A DNA stretch of 64,000 nt. Origin: Alphaproteobacteria bacterium. Lineage in GTDB: Bacteria; Pseudomonadota; Alphaproteobacteria; Micavibrionales; Micavibrionaceae. The position numbers and the translations under genes were made by a program. Under the pieces are notes generated by a model, which saw nothing but the letters and a program-made list of their open reading frames with translations, did no database searches and was not told the DNA's origin. Shown here one piece after another: positions 37,456 through 47,105 of the stretch. The number at the start of each line of letters is the position of its first letter. Position 1 is the first letter of the stretch. The stretch is from positions 1,426,001 through 1,490,000 of the forward strand of contig JAUHWR010000001.1 in NCBI GenBank assembly GCA_030427385.1, read 5' to 3'.

Positions 37456-38541
37456 TTATCTGGATGCCTGTAAATTGTCATAAGAATTACCAACCTCCGG
37501 CGAACTATCCAAGCCAATTAAACGCCGCCCATCCGCACCAAGTCGGTATCCCACTCCTATAACTGTCTCTATGACATTAGAATAGCCCATTTCGGTGAAT
37601 GGTTTGCGAATATCTGAAATACGCGTCTTAACAAGCTCTCGTTGACATTTCTCGTCATTAATATGCTTATGTACTGCCATTTTAGAATACAGGTCCTTGT
37701 GCGAAAAAATACGCTCACTATTTTTAAAAAAAAGCATTAAAAGCCTCATACCAAAAGGTTGAGGTAAACTATTAAACCTAATTTCTCTGTCATCACATCT
37801 AATTTTTCCATCTTTGTAAAATTGCAACCTTCCTAATTCTGCAATGGCCTGATTAGCTGTTTCATCATTATAGAATACAAGCCCCCGCCCCCCGGCTTTA
37901 CCATGCAATTGAGGAAAGATATGATCATATGTTGTTTCATTCTTTATTAATTTTCTCATTTTACAGATTTGAACGCCAACTGAATCTGAACAAGTATCAC
38001 TTGATGCTGATATTATAGAAGGAAGAATGTCTCTGGAAAATTGCATACTATCACTATTCAACATTAAATGCGTTGCAATTCGCATTTGTTGGGGCATCAA
38101 TATCACTTCTTTTTTATTTATATTAATCCCCCTCTTTAAAACGCGCCTTTCAATTCTCTGCATCAAATCTAATTCAACGGGAACGCCCCCTGTCACACAC
38201 CTCAAAACAGTCTCGTCATCAAATCCGTAATTTGCGGCGACTTCACACAAAGTTGAGCGCACAAACTCTTCAGACAACTCTGCGCAATGTGACGGATCAA
38301 TTAACTTGACTACTCGTTTCGTGCCAAACGGCAATTCCGATGAAAAACAAAGATCACGCAGGCCATCGACCAATATCGCGGCATAGGCCTTATCATCAGC
38401 TAAATAAAGGCCTATTTCTTCACTCGGATCCTCAGGCATCTCTTCATCAATAACGGGATCCACGACCCAGTTAAAAGCCTCAAAAAGCTCTTGCGTTCTT
38501 AAGGCACTCTCATCAGAGGCCGCCCAGTGTAATACCTTCAT
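37456..38541 (-). CDS. Atypical regulator with two winged-helix domains and a degenerate receiver-like N-terminus
   Basis: A 361-residue protein immediately upstream of ctrA on the same strand. Residues 1-120 resemble a receiver fold (MKVLHWAASDESALRTQELF, YAAILVDGLRDL with Asp59) but lack the acidic pocket. Residues about 145-225 and about 245-335 both look like OmpR/PhoB-type winged helices: the first has KKEVILMPQQMRIATHLML, SDSVGVQICKMRKLI and GGRGLVFY; the second has PFGMRLLMLFFKNSERIFSH, ELVKTRISDIRKPF and VIETVIGVGYRLG. Two DNA-binding domains in one chain are unusual for this family. It is probably a cell-cycle or motility regulator working with CtrA; the targets are unknown. It is divergent from fliI. 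Confidence 0.7.
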   Translation of the reverse strand: MKVLHWAASDESALRTQELFEAFNWVVDPVIDEEMPEDPSEEIGLYLADDKAYAAILVDGLRDLCFSSELPFGTKRVVKLIDPSHCAELSEEFVRSTLCEVAANYGFDDETVLRCVTGGVPVELDLMQRIERRVLKRGININKKEVILMPQQMRIATHLMLNSDSMQFSRDILPSIISASSDTCSDSVGVQICKMRKLIKNETTYDHIFPQLHGKAGGRGLVFYNDETANQAIAELGRLQFYKDGKIRCDDREIRFNSLPQPFGMRLLMLFFKNSERIFSHKDLYSKMAVHKHINDEKCQRELVKTRISDIRKPFTEMGYSNVIETVIGVGYRLGADGRRLIGLDSSPEVGNSYDNLQASR

Positions 38542-38635
38542 TTTTAGTCACGCCCATTCTATTTTTTGTAATTTTACAGAACTCTCCCTCAAAATCAATT
38601 TTTATTATTGTTCTATTAAAGGCATACTATAAATT

Positions 38636-39961
38636 ATGACCCGCCTATTTGAAAAATCTTCCGCAGCCCTTAATGCTTTACCCGGTTTTGAAATTTATGG
38701 ATCGGTGACAAAAGTTCTTGGATTGCTTGTGGAGATAGCAGGTTTTCCGGAGAGTTTGGCTGTGGGAGCGCATGTTCATCTTCGCCCGAGCGACTCTTTA
38801 AACATTCCGTGCGAGGTCATTGGCTTTCGTGATGAACGCGCCCTTCTCCTGCCTTTTGGCACATTGGAAGGCGTTGGCCTTGGCTGCAAGGCTTTTATAC
38901 AAAGCAACCAGCCCGTCTTCTATCCGGATGAAAGCTGGCTGGGGCGCGTGATCAATGCGCTTGGTGATCCCATTGATAATAAAGGTCCGTTGCGTCATGG
39001 CGCGCTACCCATCCCTTTAAAAAACAAACCGCCGCCGCCGCACATGCGGCAAAGAATGGGCGGACAGCTAGATTTGGGCGTACGCGCGGTTAATACCTTT
39101 CTGGCAACCTGTCAGGGGCAAAGAATGGGGATCTTCGCGGGATCCGGCGTTGGTAAATCGGTTTTACTATCAATGATGGCACGCTACACAGAGGCCGAAG
39201 TCGCCGTAATTGGTCTGGTCGGTGAACGCGGACGGGAGGTGCAAGAATTTTTAGAAGATGATCTGGGGGTAGATGGCCTGCAAAAATCCGTAGTCATCGT
39301 GGCGACAGGGGATGAGCCCGCCCTAATGCGCCGTCAAGCTGCCTATATGACGCTATGCGTTGCCGAATATTTCCGCAATCAGGGAAAAAATGTTCTTTGT
39401 ATGATGGATTCTGTAACTCGTTTTGCCATGGCACAGCGCGAAATCGGATTATCCGCAGGGGAGCCCCCCACATCGAAAGGCTACCCCCCCACTACATTTG
39501 GCGAACTTGCACGATTATTGGAACGCGCAGGCCCCGGCGGGCAAGGGCAAGGTAATATTACCGGCATCTTTTCCGTTCTGGTGGAGGGGGATGACACGAA
39601 TGAGCCGATCTCCGATTCCGTGCGCGGGATTATTGACGGGCATATCGTCATGGACAGATCGATTGCTGATCGCGGGCGCTATCCCGCCATTGATATCCTA
39701 AAATCCATTTCCCGCGCCCTGCCAAAGGCCCTTAACGCCGATCAAAACGCCACCTTGAAACGCGCAAAACAGATTATCTCAACCTATGAAGACATGGCGG
39801 AACTCATCCGTTTGGGTGCTTATCGACGCGGCTCTGACAAAGCAGTGGACGAAGCCATCCAGATTTATCCGCAAATCGAAGACTTCCTAACACAAGATAA
39901 AGATGATAGCACCACAATCGAGGAAAGCTTTAAACTCTTAAAGGCAATCGTTAATGGCTAA
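38636..39961 (+). CDS. fliI: Flagellum-specific ATPase FliI
   Basis: FliI drives delivery of export substrates to the flagellar type III apparatus, with FliJ. The 441 residues include the Walker A loop GIFAGSGVGKSVLLSMMARY (about 163-182), VIGLVGERGREVQEFLED, the Walker B region NVLCMMDSVTRFAMAQREIG and PPTSKGYPPTTFGELARLLE, the last highly typical of FliI and T3SS ATPases. The ribosome site is weak (aaagg, 13 bases before ATG). fliJ follows with an eight-base overlap. It is divergent from the tandem winged-helix gene. Confidence 0.95.
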   Translation: MTRLFEKSSAALNALPGFEIYGSVTKVLGLLVEIAGFPESLAVGAHVHLRPSDSLNIPCEVIGFRDERALLLPFGTLEGVGLGCKAFIQSNQPVFYPDESWLGRVINALGDPIDNKGPLRHGALPIPLKNKPPPPHMRQRMGGQLDLGVRAVNTFLATCQGQRMGIFAGSGVGKSVLLSMMARYTEAEVAVIGLVGERGREVQEFLEDDLGVDGLQKSVVIVATGDEPALMRRQAAYMTLCVAEYFRNQGKNVLCMMDSVTRFAMAQREIGLSAGEPPTSKGYPPTTFGELARLLERAGPGGQGQGNITGIFSVLVEGDDTNEPISDSVRGIIDGHIVMDRSIADRGRYPAIDILKSISRALPKALNADQNATLKRAKQIISTYEDMAELIRLGAYRRGSDKAVDEAIQIYPQIEDFLTQDKDDSTTIEESFKLLKAIVNG

Positions 39962-40382
39962 CCTCTCCTCCCTCATTCGCCTGCGTAAGCACAATGTCGA
40001 TCAGAAACAGAAATTTCTCGCCGGGCTTTATCGGCAAGCCGAAGAAATGGAACAGAAAAAAGTTGATCTTCAAAACAAATTATCGGCGGAGCGCCAGCTA
40101 TTGGAAGAACAAGAAATGCTAGAGGCGCTCGCCTGGTTTGGGCGCTATGCGCAAGGAGTCAAAAGCCAGATTGAGCTTATTAATAAAGATATTAAAAGTA
40201 TGGAGCAACGTATTGAGATTGCCCGCGCCGATCTGCGCAATGCCTTTGCCGATATGAAAAAAATTGAAATCACCCATGAGCGCCGCCTAACCGCAGAGAA
40301 AAAAGCCGAGCAAGCCAAGGAGGATAAAGATTTGGATGATATCGGCATTGAAGTACATCGCCGCGGCAAGTCACAGGATTAG
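39954..40382 (+). CDS. fliJ: Flagellar export protein FliJ
   Basis: FliJ is a small coiled-coil chaperone-like protein that acts with FliI. The 142 residues are almost entirely helical and charged: LSSLIRLRKHNVDQKQKFLA, AEEMEQKKVDLQNKLSAERQ and an Arg/Glu/Lys-rich C-terminal half. Sequence similarity in this family is weak, so the call rests on the coiled-coil character and the overlap with fliI. No clear terminator is seen before the rpsL promoter. Confidence 0.85.
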   Translation: MANLSSLIRLRKHNVDQKQKFLAGLYRQAEEMEQKKVDLQNKLSAERQLLEEQEMLEALAWFGRYAQGVKSQIELINKDIKSMEQRIEIARADLRNAFADMKKIEITHERRLTAEKKAEQAKEDKDLDDIGIEVHRRGKSQD

Positions 40383-40456
40383 AGTTGCCGACACGCCGCA
40401 CTCTATATTATCTTAAACTCGTACGGCAAAACCTGTAACTATTCTTAAAAAAGTAC

Positions 40457-40485
40457 TTGACCTGCCCTATAATTATCCCTTATAT
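40457..40485 (+). promoter_or_regulatory. Promoter of rpsL-rpsG
   Basis: TTGACC (40457-40462), 17 bases, TTATAT (40480-40485), 38 bases before the rpsL ATG. The -35 is the classical TTGAC type rather than the TTGCA type of the other ribosomal units. Confidence 0.6.
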
Positions 40486-40523
40486 GTCCACACTCGATTA
40501 GAATTTTAAAACAGGATATATGA

Positions 40524-40895
40524 ATGCCAACCATTCAGCAATTAATCCGGAAGCCTAGATCTCCGGTCATTAAAAGAAAAAAGAACCGCGCCCTTGATCG
40601 CAACCCGCAACGTCGCGGTGTTTGTACGCGCGTTTATACAACAACACCTAAGAAGCCAAACTCTGCGCTTCGTAAAGTTGCAAAAGTTCGCATGACAACA
40701 GGTCACGAAGTTATTTGCTACATCCCTGGTGAAGGTCACAATTTGCAAGAACACTCCGTTGTGCTGGTTCGCGGCGGCCGTGTGAAAGACTTACCTGGTG
40801 TGCGTTACACAATCGTTCGTGGTGCACTTGATACTCAGGCTGTTAAAGATCGTAAACAAGCTCGTTCACGCTACGGCGCGAAACGTCCGAAATAA
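40524..40895 (+). CDS. rpsL: Small ribosomal subunit protein uS12
   Basis: S12 sits in the decoding centre and controls accuracy. The 123 residues are of normal length, starting [20 protein letters not shown] and containing [20 protein letters not shown] and [20 protein letters not shown]. The Lys residues that change in streptomycin-resistant mutants (in PKKPNSA and GRVKDLPG) are the wild-type ones. It is the first gene of the str-type unit, 19 bases before rpsG. A ribosome site (acagga) precedes the ATG. Confidence 0.98.
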   Translation: MPTIQQLIRKPRSPVIKRKKNRALDRNPQRRGVCTRVYTTTPKKPNSALRKVAKVRMTTGHEVICYIPGEGHNLQEHSVVLVRGGRVKDLPGVRYTIVRGALDTQAVKDRKQARSRYGAKRPK

Positions 40896-40902
40896 TATTT
40901 AA

Positions 40903-41433
<531 letters not shown>

Positions 41434-41460
41434 GATAACCTTTAATATTGTTAAATTTTA

Positions 41461-41490
41461 AAAAGCTCGAAATTTTTGAGCTTTTTTTAT
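41461..41490 (+). terminator. Terminator after rpsG
   Basis: AAAAGCTC (41461-41468), a 9-base loop, GAGCTTTT (41478-41485), then more T. It makes rpsL-rpsG a closed two-gene unit. Confidence 0.85.
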
Positions 41491-41548
41491 ATTTAAATAA
41501 TAAAAAAACACTCCCTTACTTGCTCATTGATTTATCTGCAATATACAA

Positions 41549-41577
41549 TTGCCTTCTTGCAATATTCTGTCTAATAT
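41549..41577 (+). promoter_or_regulatory. Putative promoter of the small gene at 41627
   Basis: TTGCCT (41549-41554), 17 bases, TAATAT (41572-41577), about 50 bases before the ATG. Moderately good match only. Confidence 0.45.
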
Positions 41578-41626
41578 AACGCTCAATAAGAAATATATTA
41601 AACATATTTAATTTTGAGGAGTGATT

Positions 41627-41845
41627 ATGAGTAATTCTACAAATGCCCTTTCTAGAGCCTTCACAGAAACTACTGGTGAACCAGCAATAGAAACAATTAT
41701 AGCTACTACAGCATTAACTACCGCATCATTTACTGCAGCTTGTTATGGAGACTTTGCAGCTGCAGCACTTTTTGCTATGCTTCCAACGTGTTGTGCAGGC
41801 AGCATAATTTTTGACGCTCTGTCATCACCGGAGGCCAGAATGTAA
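41627..41845 (+). CDS. Small Ala-rich predicted membrane protein
   Basis: A 72-residue unrecognised protein. The ATG at 41627 follows TTGAGGA with six bases spacing; a GTG two codons upstream is unlikely. The sequence is rich in Ala, Thr and Cys and has hydrophobic stretches (IIATTALTTASFTAACYG, FAAAALFAMLPTCCAGSIIF) that could be one or two membrane segments. It sits between rpsG and fusA, with its own promoter and terminator, so it is an insertion into the str cluster. No function can be assigned. Confidence 0.6.
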   Translation: MSNSTNALSRAFTETTGEPAIETIIATTALTTASFTAACYGDFAAAALFAMLPTCCAGSIIFDALSSPEARM

Positions 41846-41945
41846 GACACCCTAAATTTTATACTATACTTAGGCACGCAGACACTCTGAAAACTAAATG
41901 AGCGGATGCATATTAACACTAACTAAATGTATATTTTTAAGCCAA

Positions 41946-41970
41946 AAGAGCCTAATAGGGCTCTTTTTCT
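41946..41970 (+). terminator. Terminator before fusA
   Basis: AAGAGCC (41946-41952), a six-base loop, GGCTCTT (41959-41965), then T-rich sequence. It ends the small upstream gene's transcript about 25 bases before the fusA promoter. Confidence 0.82.
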
Positions 41971-41993
41971 TTATTTATAAGAATAAAAATCCC

Positions 41994-42022
41994 TTGCATA
42001 TAGACGCCTTTTTGCCTATAAA
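41994..42022 (+). promoter_or_regulatory. Promoter of fusA
   Basis: TTGCAT (41994-41999), 17 bases, TATAAA (42017-42022), about 50 bases before the fusA ATG. It lies inside the longest open frame, which argues against the upstream start at 41898. Confidence 0.78.
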
Positions 42023-42074
42023 CCGCATAGATTATAAAGATAAAACAAGACCACTTAAACTTAAGGATAACAGT

Positions 42075-44186
42075 ATGTCACGCGAAACCCCGATCACCCA
42101 CTATCGTAACTTTGGTATTATGGCGCATATTGATGCGGGTAAGACCACAGCCACCGAGCGTATTTTGTTTTACTCCGGTAAATCCCACAAAATCGGGGAA
42201 GTTCATGACGGCGCCGCCACAATGGACTGGATGGAGCAAGAGCAAGAGCGTGGCATTACGATTACATCTGCCGCGACAACAACATTCTGGATGGGCCCTG
42301 AAGGCGGCTTTGATCCTGGTGCGAAATTCCGCTTTAACATCATCGACACACCCGGACACGTTGACTTTACAATTGAAGTTGAGCGTTCTTTGCGCGTACT
42401 TGATGGCGCGATTGCTGTGTTTGATGCGAATGCAGGCGTTGAACCACAAACCGAAACTGTTTGGCGTCAAGGCGACAAGTATAGAGTGCCACGTATGTGC
42501 TTTGTGAATAAAATGGATAAAATCGGCGCGGATTTCTACAATACTGTATCAATGATTGTCAGCCGTCTGGGCGCCGTTCCTTGCGTCATCCAACTTCCCA
42601 TTGGCTCAGAAAATGATTTTAACGGCGTTATCGATTTGGTGCGCATGAAAGCGGTTGTTTGGAACTCAGAAACTTTGGGAGCAACATTCCAAGACGAAGA
42701 AATTCCTGCGGATATGTTGGATAAAGCAAAAGAATACCGCGAGAAGCTAATTGAAGTTGCTGTTGAAATGGATGACGATGCCATGGAAGCATACCTTGAA
42801 GGGAATGAGCCCAGCATGGAAACATTGAAAAAATGTATCCGTAAAGGTACGGTTACTAATAAATTTGTTCCTGTCCTGTGTGGATCTGCCTTTAAAAATA
42901 AGGGCATTCAGCCTCTGCTTGATGCGGTTGTTGATTATCTGCCATCCCCACTTGATATTGGCGCCGTTCATGGAACTGACGTTCATGACGCAGAAAAGAA
43001 AATGTCACGCCCACCTGAAGATGATGCGCCGTTCTCTGCTCTTGCATTTAAAATCATGAACGACCCATTCGTTGGCTCTTTAACGTTTGCCCGCGTTTAT
43101 TCGGGAACACTTGAGGCGGGATCATACGCGCACAACACTAATAAAGATAAGAGAGAACGCGTCGGTCGTATGCTATTAATGCACTCAAACTCACGCGAAG
43201 AGATCAAAGAAGCCCGTGCAGGCGATATTGTTGCCTTGGCTGGCCTTAAAGACACCACAACTGGCGAAACTCTTTGTGATGCCTCAAACCCGATTATTCT
43301 GGACCGTATGGAATTCCCACGTCCGGTTATCGAGATTGCGGTTGAACCAAAAACTAAAGCCGACCAGGAGAAAATGTCAACGGCGCTTCAACGTCTTGCT
43401 GCGGAAGACCCATCTTTCCAAGTTTCTGTTGACCACGAATCCGGCCAAACAATTATGAAAGGTCAAGGCGAACTTCACCTTGATATTCTGGTTGACCGTA
43501 TGAAACGTGAATTTAAAGTGGAAGCAAATATCGGCGCACCGCAAGTGGCATACCGTGAAGCGATCACCAAAGAAGTTGAAATTGATTACACTCACAAAAA
43601 ACAATCCGGTGGTTCAGGTCAGTTTGCGCGAATTATCGCGACATTCCGCCCCTCCGAACCAGGCGTTGGCTTTAACTTCGAATCCAAAGTGGTTGGTGGT
43701 AACATTCCAAAAGAATACATCCCCGGCGTTCAAAAAGGGATCGAGCTTGCCAAGGAAACGGGCGTAATTGCCGGCTTCCCGGTTGTTGATTTTGAAGTCG
43801 TCTTGACTGATGGTTCATACCACGATGTTGACTCATCCGTAATGGCGTTTGAGATTGCCGGTCGCGCTGCCTTCCGTGAAGCAATGCAAAAGGCAGGCCC
43901 ACAACTTCTAGAACCAATGATGAAAGTGGAAGTGATCACTCCCGAAGATTACATGGGCGACATCATCGGCGACCTAAACTCTCGCCGCGGCCAAGTAAAT
44001 GCCATGGAAGACCGCGGTATCGCAAAAGTCATTACGGCTCTTGTGCCACTATCATCTATGTTTGGTTACATCAACACCCTTCGCTCAATGTCACAGGGAC
44101 GCGCGCAATACTCCATGACGTTTGAACGTTACGAGCCAGTGCCAAGCAACGTGGCAGAAGAAGTAAAGGCGAAATTGGCTGGATGA
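42075..44186 (+). CDS. fusA: Elongation factor G
   Basis: EF-G is the GTPase that translocates tRNA and mRNA on the ribosome. It is 703 residues from the ATG at 42075, which has aaggataa upstream; the open frame extends to 41898 but crosses the promoter. GTPase motifs are [19 protein letters not shown] (about 14-32), the ERGIT switch, DTPGHVDF and [10 protein letters not shown]. Later domains have [20 protein letters not shown] and [12 protein letters not shown]. The tuf gene that usually follows fusA is not here; a strong terminator comes 33 bases after the stop. Confidence 0.98.
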   Translation: MSRETPITHYRNFGIMAHIDAGKTTATERILFYSGKSHKIGEVHDGAATMDWMEQEQERGITITSAATTTFWMGPEGGFDPGAKFRFNIIDTPGHVDFTIEVERSLRVLDGAIAVFDANAGVEPQTETVWRQGDKYRVPRMCFVNKMDKIGADFYNTVSMIVSRLGAVPCVIQLPIGSENDFNGVIDLVRMKAVVWNSETLGATFQDEEIPADMLDKAKEYREKLIEVAVEMDDDAMEAYLEGNEPSMETLKKCIRKGTVTNKFVPVLCGSAFKNKGIQPLLDAVVDYLPSPLDIGAVHGTDVHDAEKKMSRPPEDDAPFSALAFKIMNDPFVGSLTFARVYSGTLEAGSYAHNTNKDKRERVGRMLLMHSNSREEIKEARAGDIVALAGLKDTTTGETLCDASNPIILDRMEFPRPVIEIAVEPKTKADQEKMSTALQRLAAEDPSFQVSVDHESGQTIMKGQGELHLDILVDRMKREFKVEANIGAPQVAYREAITKEVEIDYTHKKQSGGSGQFARIIATFRPSEPGVGFNFESKVVGGNIPKEYIPGVQKGIELAKETGVIAGFPVVDFEVVLTDGSYHDVDSSVMAFEIAGRAAFREAMQKAGPQLLEPMMKVEVITPEDYMGDIIGDLNSRRGQVNAMEDRGIAKVITALVPLSSMFGYINTLRSMSQGRAQYSMTFERYEPVPSNVAEEVKAKLAG

Positions 44187-44218
44187 TTATATTAACGAAT
44201 AAGAACTCAAAAATTCAG

Positions 44219-44244
44219 AAACCGCCCTTTGGGCGGTTTTTTTT
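44219..44244 (+). terminator. Terminator after fusA
   Basis: AAACCGCCC (44219-44227), loop ttt, GGGCGGTTT (44231-44239), then more T. Textbook intrinsic terminator. Confidence 0.95.
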
Positions 44245-44298
44245 GTTGCAAACAAAATCAAAATAATATAGCTATTTTTTATTAACATATTAAAAAGA

Positions 44299-44310
44299 GG
44301 GGGGGGGGGG
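44299..44310 (+). repeat. 12-base poly-G tract in the ribosome site of the next gene
   Basis: Twelve consecutive G (44299-44310) follow AAAAAGA and end two bases before the ATG at 44313. The tract forms or extends the Shine-Dalgarno region. Such tracts slip during replication, so spacing to the start codon, and hence translation, could vary between cells. Confidence 0.9.
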
Positions 44311-44312
44311 AT

Positions 44313-44873
44313 ATGACTAAATATACTTTTACTTTGCAAGCGCCTGAGAGAGACACAAGAACCGACCTTACTTCTGAGCAAAAAGAGATTGTTGAAGCAA
44401 CTCTTAATCCGGAAGCAGAACTAGATGCATGTTTCAAACCTATGAAATGGGGCTTTTCAGGTAGCATTCTTTCCTTTGCAGGAGCAGGATTAACTCATGC
44501 TTTTAATGCGCCAGAACCCCTCACTTTAGGTCTAGTAATTTGTGGCGGTTTAGCCGGTGCGGCAGGATGCCTAAGTACGTTTTTTAAAGGGTTTGAAGTT
44601 TTGGCTGGTGCTAGCGGTACAGTGGCCTTAAACACAAGTGGTAGTAACCACCAAAAAACTCATGCTGCAGCAAAATTTGACAGACAGGCAAATAAATTAG
44701 AGAAAGAAGGAGGCGACCCGAAAAAAGTAGCTAATATGAGACAGTGCGCCCATAACATTCGACAAGAACGTGATAAGCATAACTATCCTCACCTAGACTT
44801 AAATAACGAAGTTCTCCACACAGACCCTATAAAGGTGAAACAAACCGACCCGCTCTGGGAACCTACTGTTTAA
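44313..44873 (+). CDS. Predicted membrane protein of unknown function at the tuf position
   Basis: A 186-residue unrecognised protein. After a charged N-terminal region (residues 1-45) it has two adjacent hydrophobic segments (GFSGSILSFAGAGLTHAF and LTLGLVICGGLAGAAGCL), then a soluble Lys/Asn/His-rich tail of about 90 residues (HAAAKFDRQANKLEKEGG, HNIRQERDKHNYPHLDL). It sits exactly where tuf is expected between fusA and rpsJ. Its start follows a 12-G tract. Promoter evidence upstream is weak (TTGCAA 44246 with poor -10). It may be an acquired gene. Confidence 0.65.
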   Translation: MTKYTFTLQAPERDTRTDLTSEQKEIVEATLNPEAELDACFKPMKWGFSGSILSFAGAGLTHAFNAPEPLTLGLVICGGLAGAAGCLSTFFKGFEVLAGASGTVALNTSGSNHQKTHAAAKFDRQANKLEKEGGDPKKVANMRQCAHNIRQERDKHNYPHLDLNNEVLHTDPIKVKQTDPLWEPTV

Positions 44874-44935
44874 GAAATTCTACATTGGTTACACCTAGAC
44901 CTTTTTCGGAAGAGTGGGAAAATCAAAAAAAACAC

Positions 44936-44965
44936 TTGCATTCCCTATTGGAAATGTGATTAATA
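44936..44965 (+). promoter_or_regulatory. Promoter of rpsJ
   Basis: TTGCAT (44936-44941), 18 bases, TTAATA (44960-44965), about 35 bases before rpsJ. The -35 and the preceding C match the CTTGCA family; the -10 is weaker. Confidence 0.55.
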
Positions 44966-45000
44966 CGACACTGAATTTAAATTTTTAAGGTTTATTGAAC

Positions 45001-45321
45001 ATGGATAATCAAAGCATTCGCATTCGTTTAAAGGCATTCGATCACCGTATCTTGGATACATCGTCTGCAGAGATCGCAAACACAGCTAAGCGCACAGGCG
45101 CAAAATGTGTGGGCCCTCTTCCCCTGCCAACACGTTTAGAGCGCTTTACCGTTCACCGTTCGCCGCACGTAAACTCAAAATCAAAAGAACATTTTGAAAT
45201 GCGTACGCATAAACGTCTTTTGGATATTGAACAACCAACACCACAAACAATTGATGCTTTGATGAAGCTTGACCTTCCGGCTGGCGTTGATGTGGAAATC
45301 AAAATCCGCGATAAAAAATAA
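45001..45321 (+). CDS. rpsJ: Small ribosomal subunit protein uS10
   Basis: S10 is a head protein of the small subunit and also the NusE transcription factor partner. It is 106 residues from the ATG at 45001, which fits aagg ten bases upstream; a TTG six bases earlier is less likely. Typical motifs are [20 protein letters not shown] and [20 protein letters not shown], with the C-terminal [11 protein letters not shown]. Unusually it is transcribed alone: a promoter precedes it and a strong terminator follows, before rplC. Confidence 0.98.
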   Translation: MDNQSIRIRLKAFDHRILDTSSAEIANTAKRTGAKCVGPLPLPTRLERFTVHRSPHVNSKSKEHFEMRTHKRLLDIEQPTPQTIDALMKLDLPAGVDVEIKIRDKK

Positions 45322-45349
45322 TTATCGTTTTTTAAATTACAGTTTTTTA

Positions 45350-45377
45350 AGAGCACGGTTTTTTCCGTGCTTTTTTA
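45350..45377 (+). terminator. Terminator after rpsJ
   Basis: AGCACGG (45352-45358), loop tttttt, CCGTGCT (45365-45371), then a T-run. It splits rpsJ from the rest of the S10 operon. Confidence 0.92.
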
Positions 45378-45389
45378 TTAAAAAATCTC

Positions 45390-45418
45390 TTGCAATCCCA
45401 AAACAACTTAGATATAAA
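45390..45418 (+). promoter_or_regulatory. Promoter of rplC-rplD-rplW-rplB-rpsS
   Basis: TTGCAA (45390-45395), 17 bases, TATAAA (45413-45418). Ten bases at the -10 (TATAAACCGC) are identical to those before fusA. Confidence 0.78.
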
Positions 45419-45486
45419 CCGCTATCAATTAATTTTACGTACGATTTTGCGTGATGCAAATTCGGACCTATGAAAGAAAGACTATT

Positions 45487-46338
45487 ATGCGTACAGGATT
45501 AATCGCACAGAAAGCCGGCATGACCCGTATCTTTGATATGGATAATGGCAAACAAATTCCGGTAACTGTTCTTAAAGTTGAAAATTGCCAGGTAACGGCT
45601 ATTCGCACACAAGACAGAGACGGCTATAGCGCCCTTCAACTTGGTGTTGGTAAAGCTAAAATCAATCGCACTTCAAAAGCACAACGCGGACATTTCGCAG
45701 CGGCAAAAGTTGAGCCAAAGAAAAAGCTGGCTGAATTCCGCATCGCACCGGAAAATGTTGTTGATTTGGGCGCGGAAATCGGTGCTAATCATTTCATCGT
45801 TGGTCAATTTGTCGATTGCCAAAGCACATCTAAAGGTAAAGGTTTTCAGGGCGGTATTAAACGCCACAACTTTGGTGGTATGCGTGCATCTCATGGTGTT
45901 TCAGTGTCTCACCGTGCCTTAGGTTCAACCGGCCAATGTCAAGATCCCGGTAAAGTTTTCAAAGGTAAAAAAATGGCTGGTCACATGGGTGACGAGACCG
46001 TAACAATTCAAAATCTAAAAATTGCGGCGATTGATGAAGAAGATAATTTGATCTTGGTTCACGGCGCTGTCCCTGGCGGCAAAAATGCATGGGTTCTAAT
46101 CTCTGATGCGGTTAAAAAGCCTGCTCCAGAAGGTGTTCCAATGCCGGCAGGACTTCGCACACAACCTGCCCCTGCCAAAGAGCAAGACGATGTGGTCGCT
46201 GAAGAAACCGTAAGTGCTGATGATGCTACTGCTATTGAGCCTGCTGAGGTCACACAATCTGAAGCTGAAGCTGCTGTAAAAGAAGGTTCCGCGGATGTCG
46301 CATCACCTGAAGATAATAAAGACGAGAAGAAAGACTAA
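45487..46338 (+). CDS. rplC: Large ribosomal subunit protein uL3 with acidic tail
   Basis: L3 is an early-assembly 23S-binding protein near the peptidyl transferase centre. It is 283 residues from the ATG at 45487 (ribosome site gaaagaaag), where the typical [20 protein letters not shown] begins; the longer frame from 45451 is rejected. Signature sequences are [20 protein letters not shown] and [20 protein letters not shown]. The last about 60 residues are a Glu/Asp/Ala-rich extension not found in short L3 proteins. rplD follows five bases later. Confidence 0.97.
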   Translation: MRTGLIAQKAGMTRIFDMDNGKQIPVTVLKVENCQVTAIRTQDRDGYSALQLGVGKAKINRTSKAQRGHFAAAKVEPKKKLAEFRIAPENVVDLGAEIGANHFIVGQFVDCQSTSKGKGFQGGIKRHNFGGMRASHGVSVSHRALGSTGQCQDPGKVFKGKKMAGHMGDETVTIQNLKIAAIDEEDNLILVHGAVPGGKNAWVLISDAVKKPAPEGVPMPAGLRTQPAPAKEQDDVVAEETVSADDATAIEPAEVTQSEAEAAVKEGSADVASPEDNKDEKKD

Positions 46339-46343
46339 ATAAA

Positions 46344-47105
46344 ATGAAACTCGCAATGACAAAATTAGGCGGCGCAAAGGCCGGAGATATTGAGCTTGAT
46401 GACAGCGTATTCGCTGCGCCTGTTCGTACGGATATTATGCACCGCATGGTTAATTACCAATTGGCAAAGCGTCAGGCAGGTACACACCACACAAAAACAC
46501 GTGCCGAAGTTTCCGGTACAGGTAAAAAGCCTTGGGCACAAAAAGGTACTGGCCGCGCACGTGCCGGCGACCTAAAGCGTCCGCAAGATCGTCAAGGCGG
46601 TGTCTCATTCGGACCACGTACACGTTCACACGCTTTTGATCTGCCAAAGAAAATTCGTTTTTACGCACTTAAATCTGCTCTATCTTCTAAAGTTGCCGAT
46701 AAGAAGTTGGTAATTCTGGACGAAGCAACAGCCAAAGACCATAAAACAAAGACAATGGTTGATGCCTTGGGCAAAATGAACATCACAAATGCCTTAATTA
46801 TTGGCGGCGCAGAAATTGATGCGAATTTCGCACGCGGTGCTAACAATATTCCGCATATCGATGTTTTGCCAATTCAGGGATTAAACGTTTATGACGTATT
46901 GCGCCGTGACACTTTAATCATGACCAAAGAAGCCGTTGAATTAATTACAGCGCGCCTAAACGGTACTGAAGAAAAACCTGCCAAGCCGGAAGCTCCTGTA
47001 AAAGCAAAATCACGCGGCGCGGAAGCTAAAAAAGCTCAGGCGGCAAAGAAAACAGCAGCAAAAACTGCTTCGAAAAAAACAGCTGCAAAAAAGGAAACTA
47101 AATAA
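46344..47105 (+). CDS. rplD: Large ribosomal subunit protein uL4 with Lys/Ala tail
   Basis: L4 lines the peptide exit tunnel and, in E. coli, also regulates the S10 operon. The protein is 253 residues, about 45 longer than usual. The core has [19 protein letters not shown]-type sequence (here [19 protein letters not shown]), [19 protein letters not shown] and [20 protein letters not shown]. The C-terminal extension is almost only Lys, Ala, Thr and Pro ([19 protein letters not shown]). Its stop overlaps the rplW start by one base (TAATG). Confidence 0.97.
   Translation: MKLAMTKLGGAKAGDIELDDSVFAAPVRTDIMHRMVNYQLAKRQAGTHHTKTRAEVSGTGKKPWAQKGTGRARAGDLKRPQDRQGGVSFGPRTRSHAFDLPKKIRFYALKSALSSKVADKKLVILDEATAKDHKTKTMVDALGKMNITNALIIGGAEIDANFARGANNIPHIDVLPIQGLNVYDVLRRDTLIMTKEAVELITARLNGTEEKPAKPEAPVKAKSRGAEAKKAQAAKKTAAKTASKKTAAKKETK

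Noticed and set aside
40468-40473. Perfect TATAAT before rpsL
   Set aside because: Only five bases from the TTGACC -35; the TTATAT at the normal 17-base distance is the more likely -10.
41898-42074. Longer N-terminal frame of fusA
   Set aside because: It crosses a terminator and the fusA promoter, and EF-G proteins start at the residue encoded at 42075.
44246-44272. TTGCAA with TATAGC before the gene at 44313 as a promoter
   Set aside because: Spacing is only 15 bases and the -10 is poor; the promoter of that gene remains unidentified.
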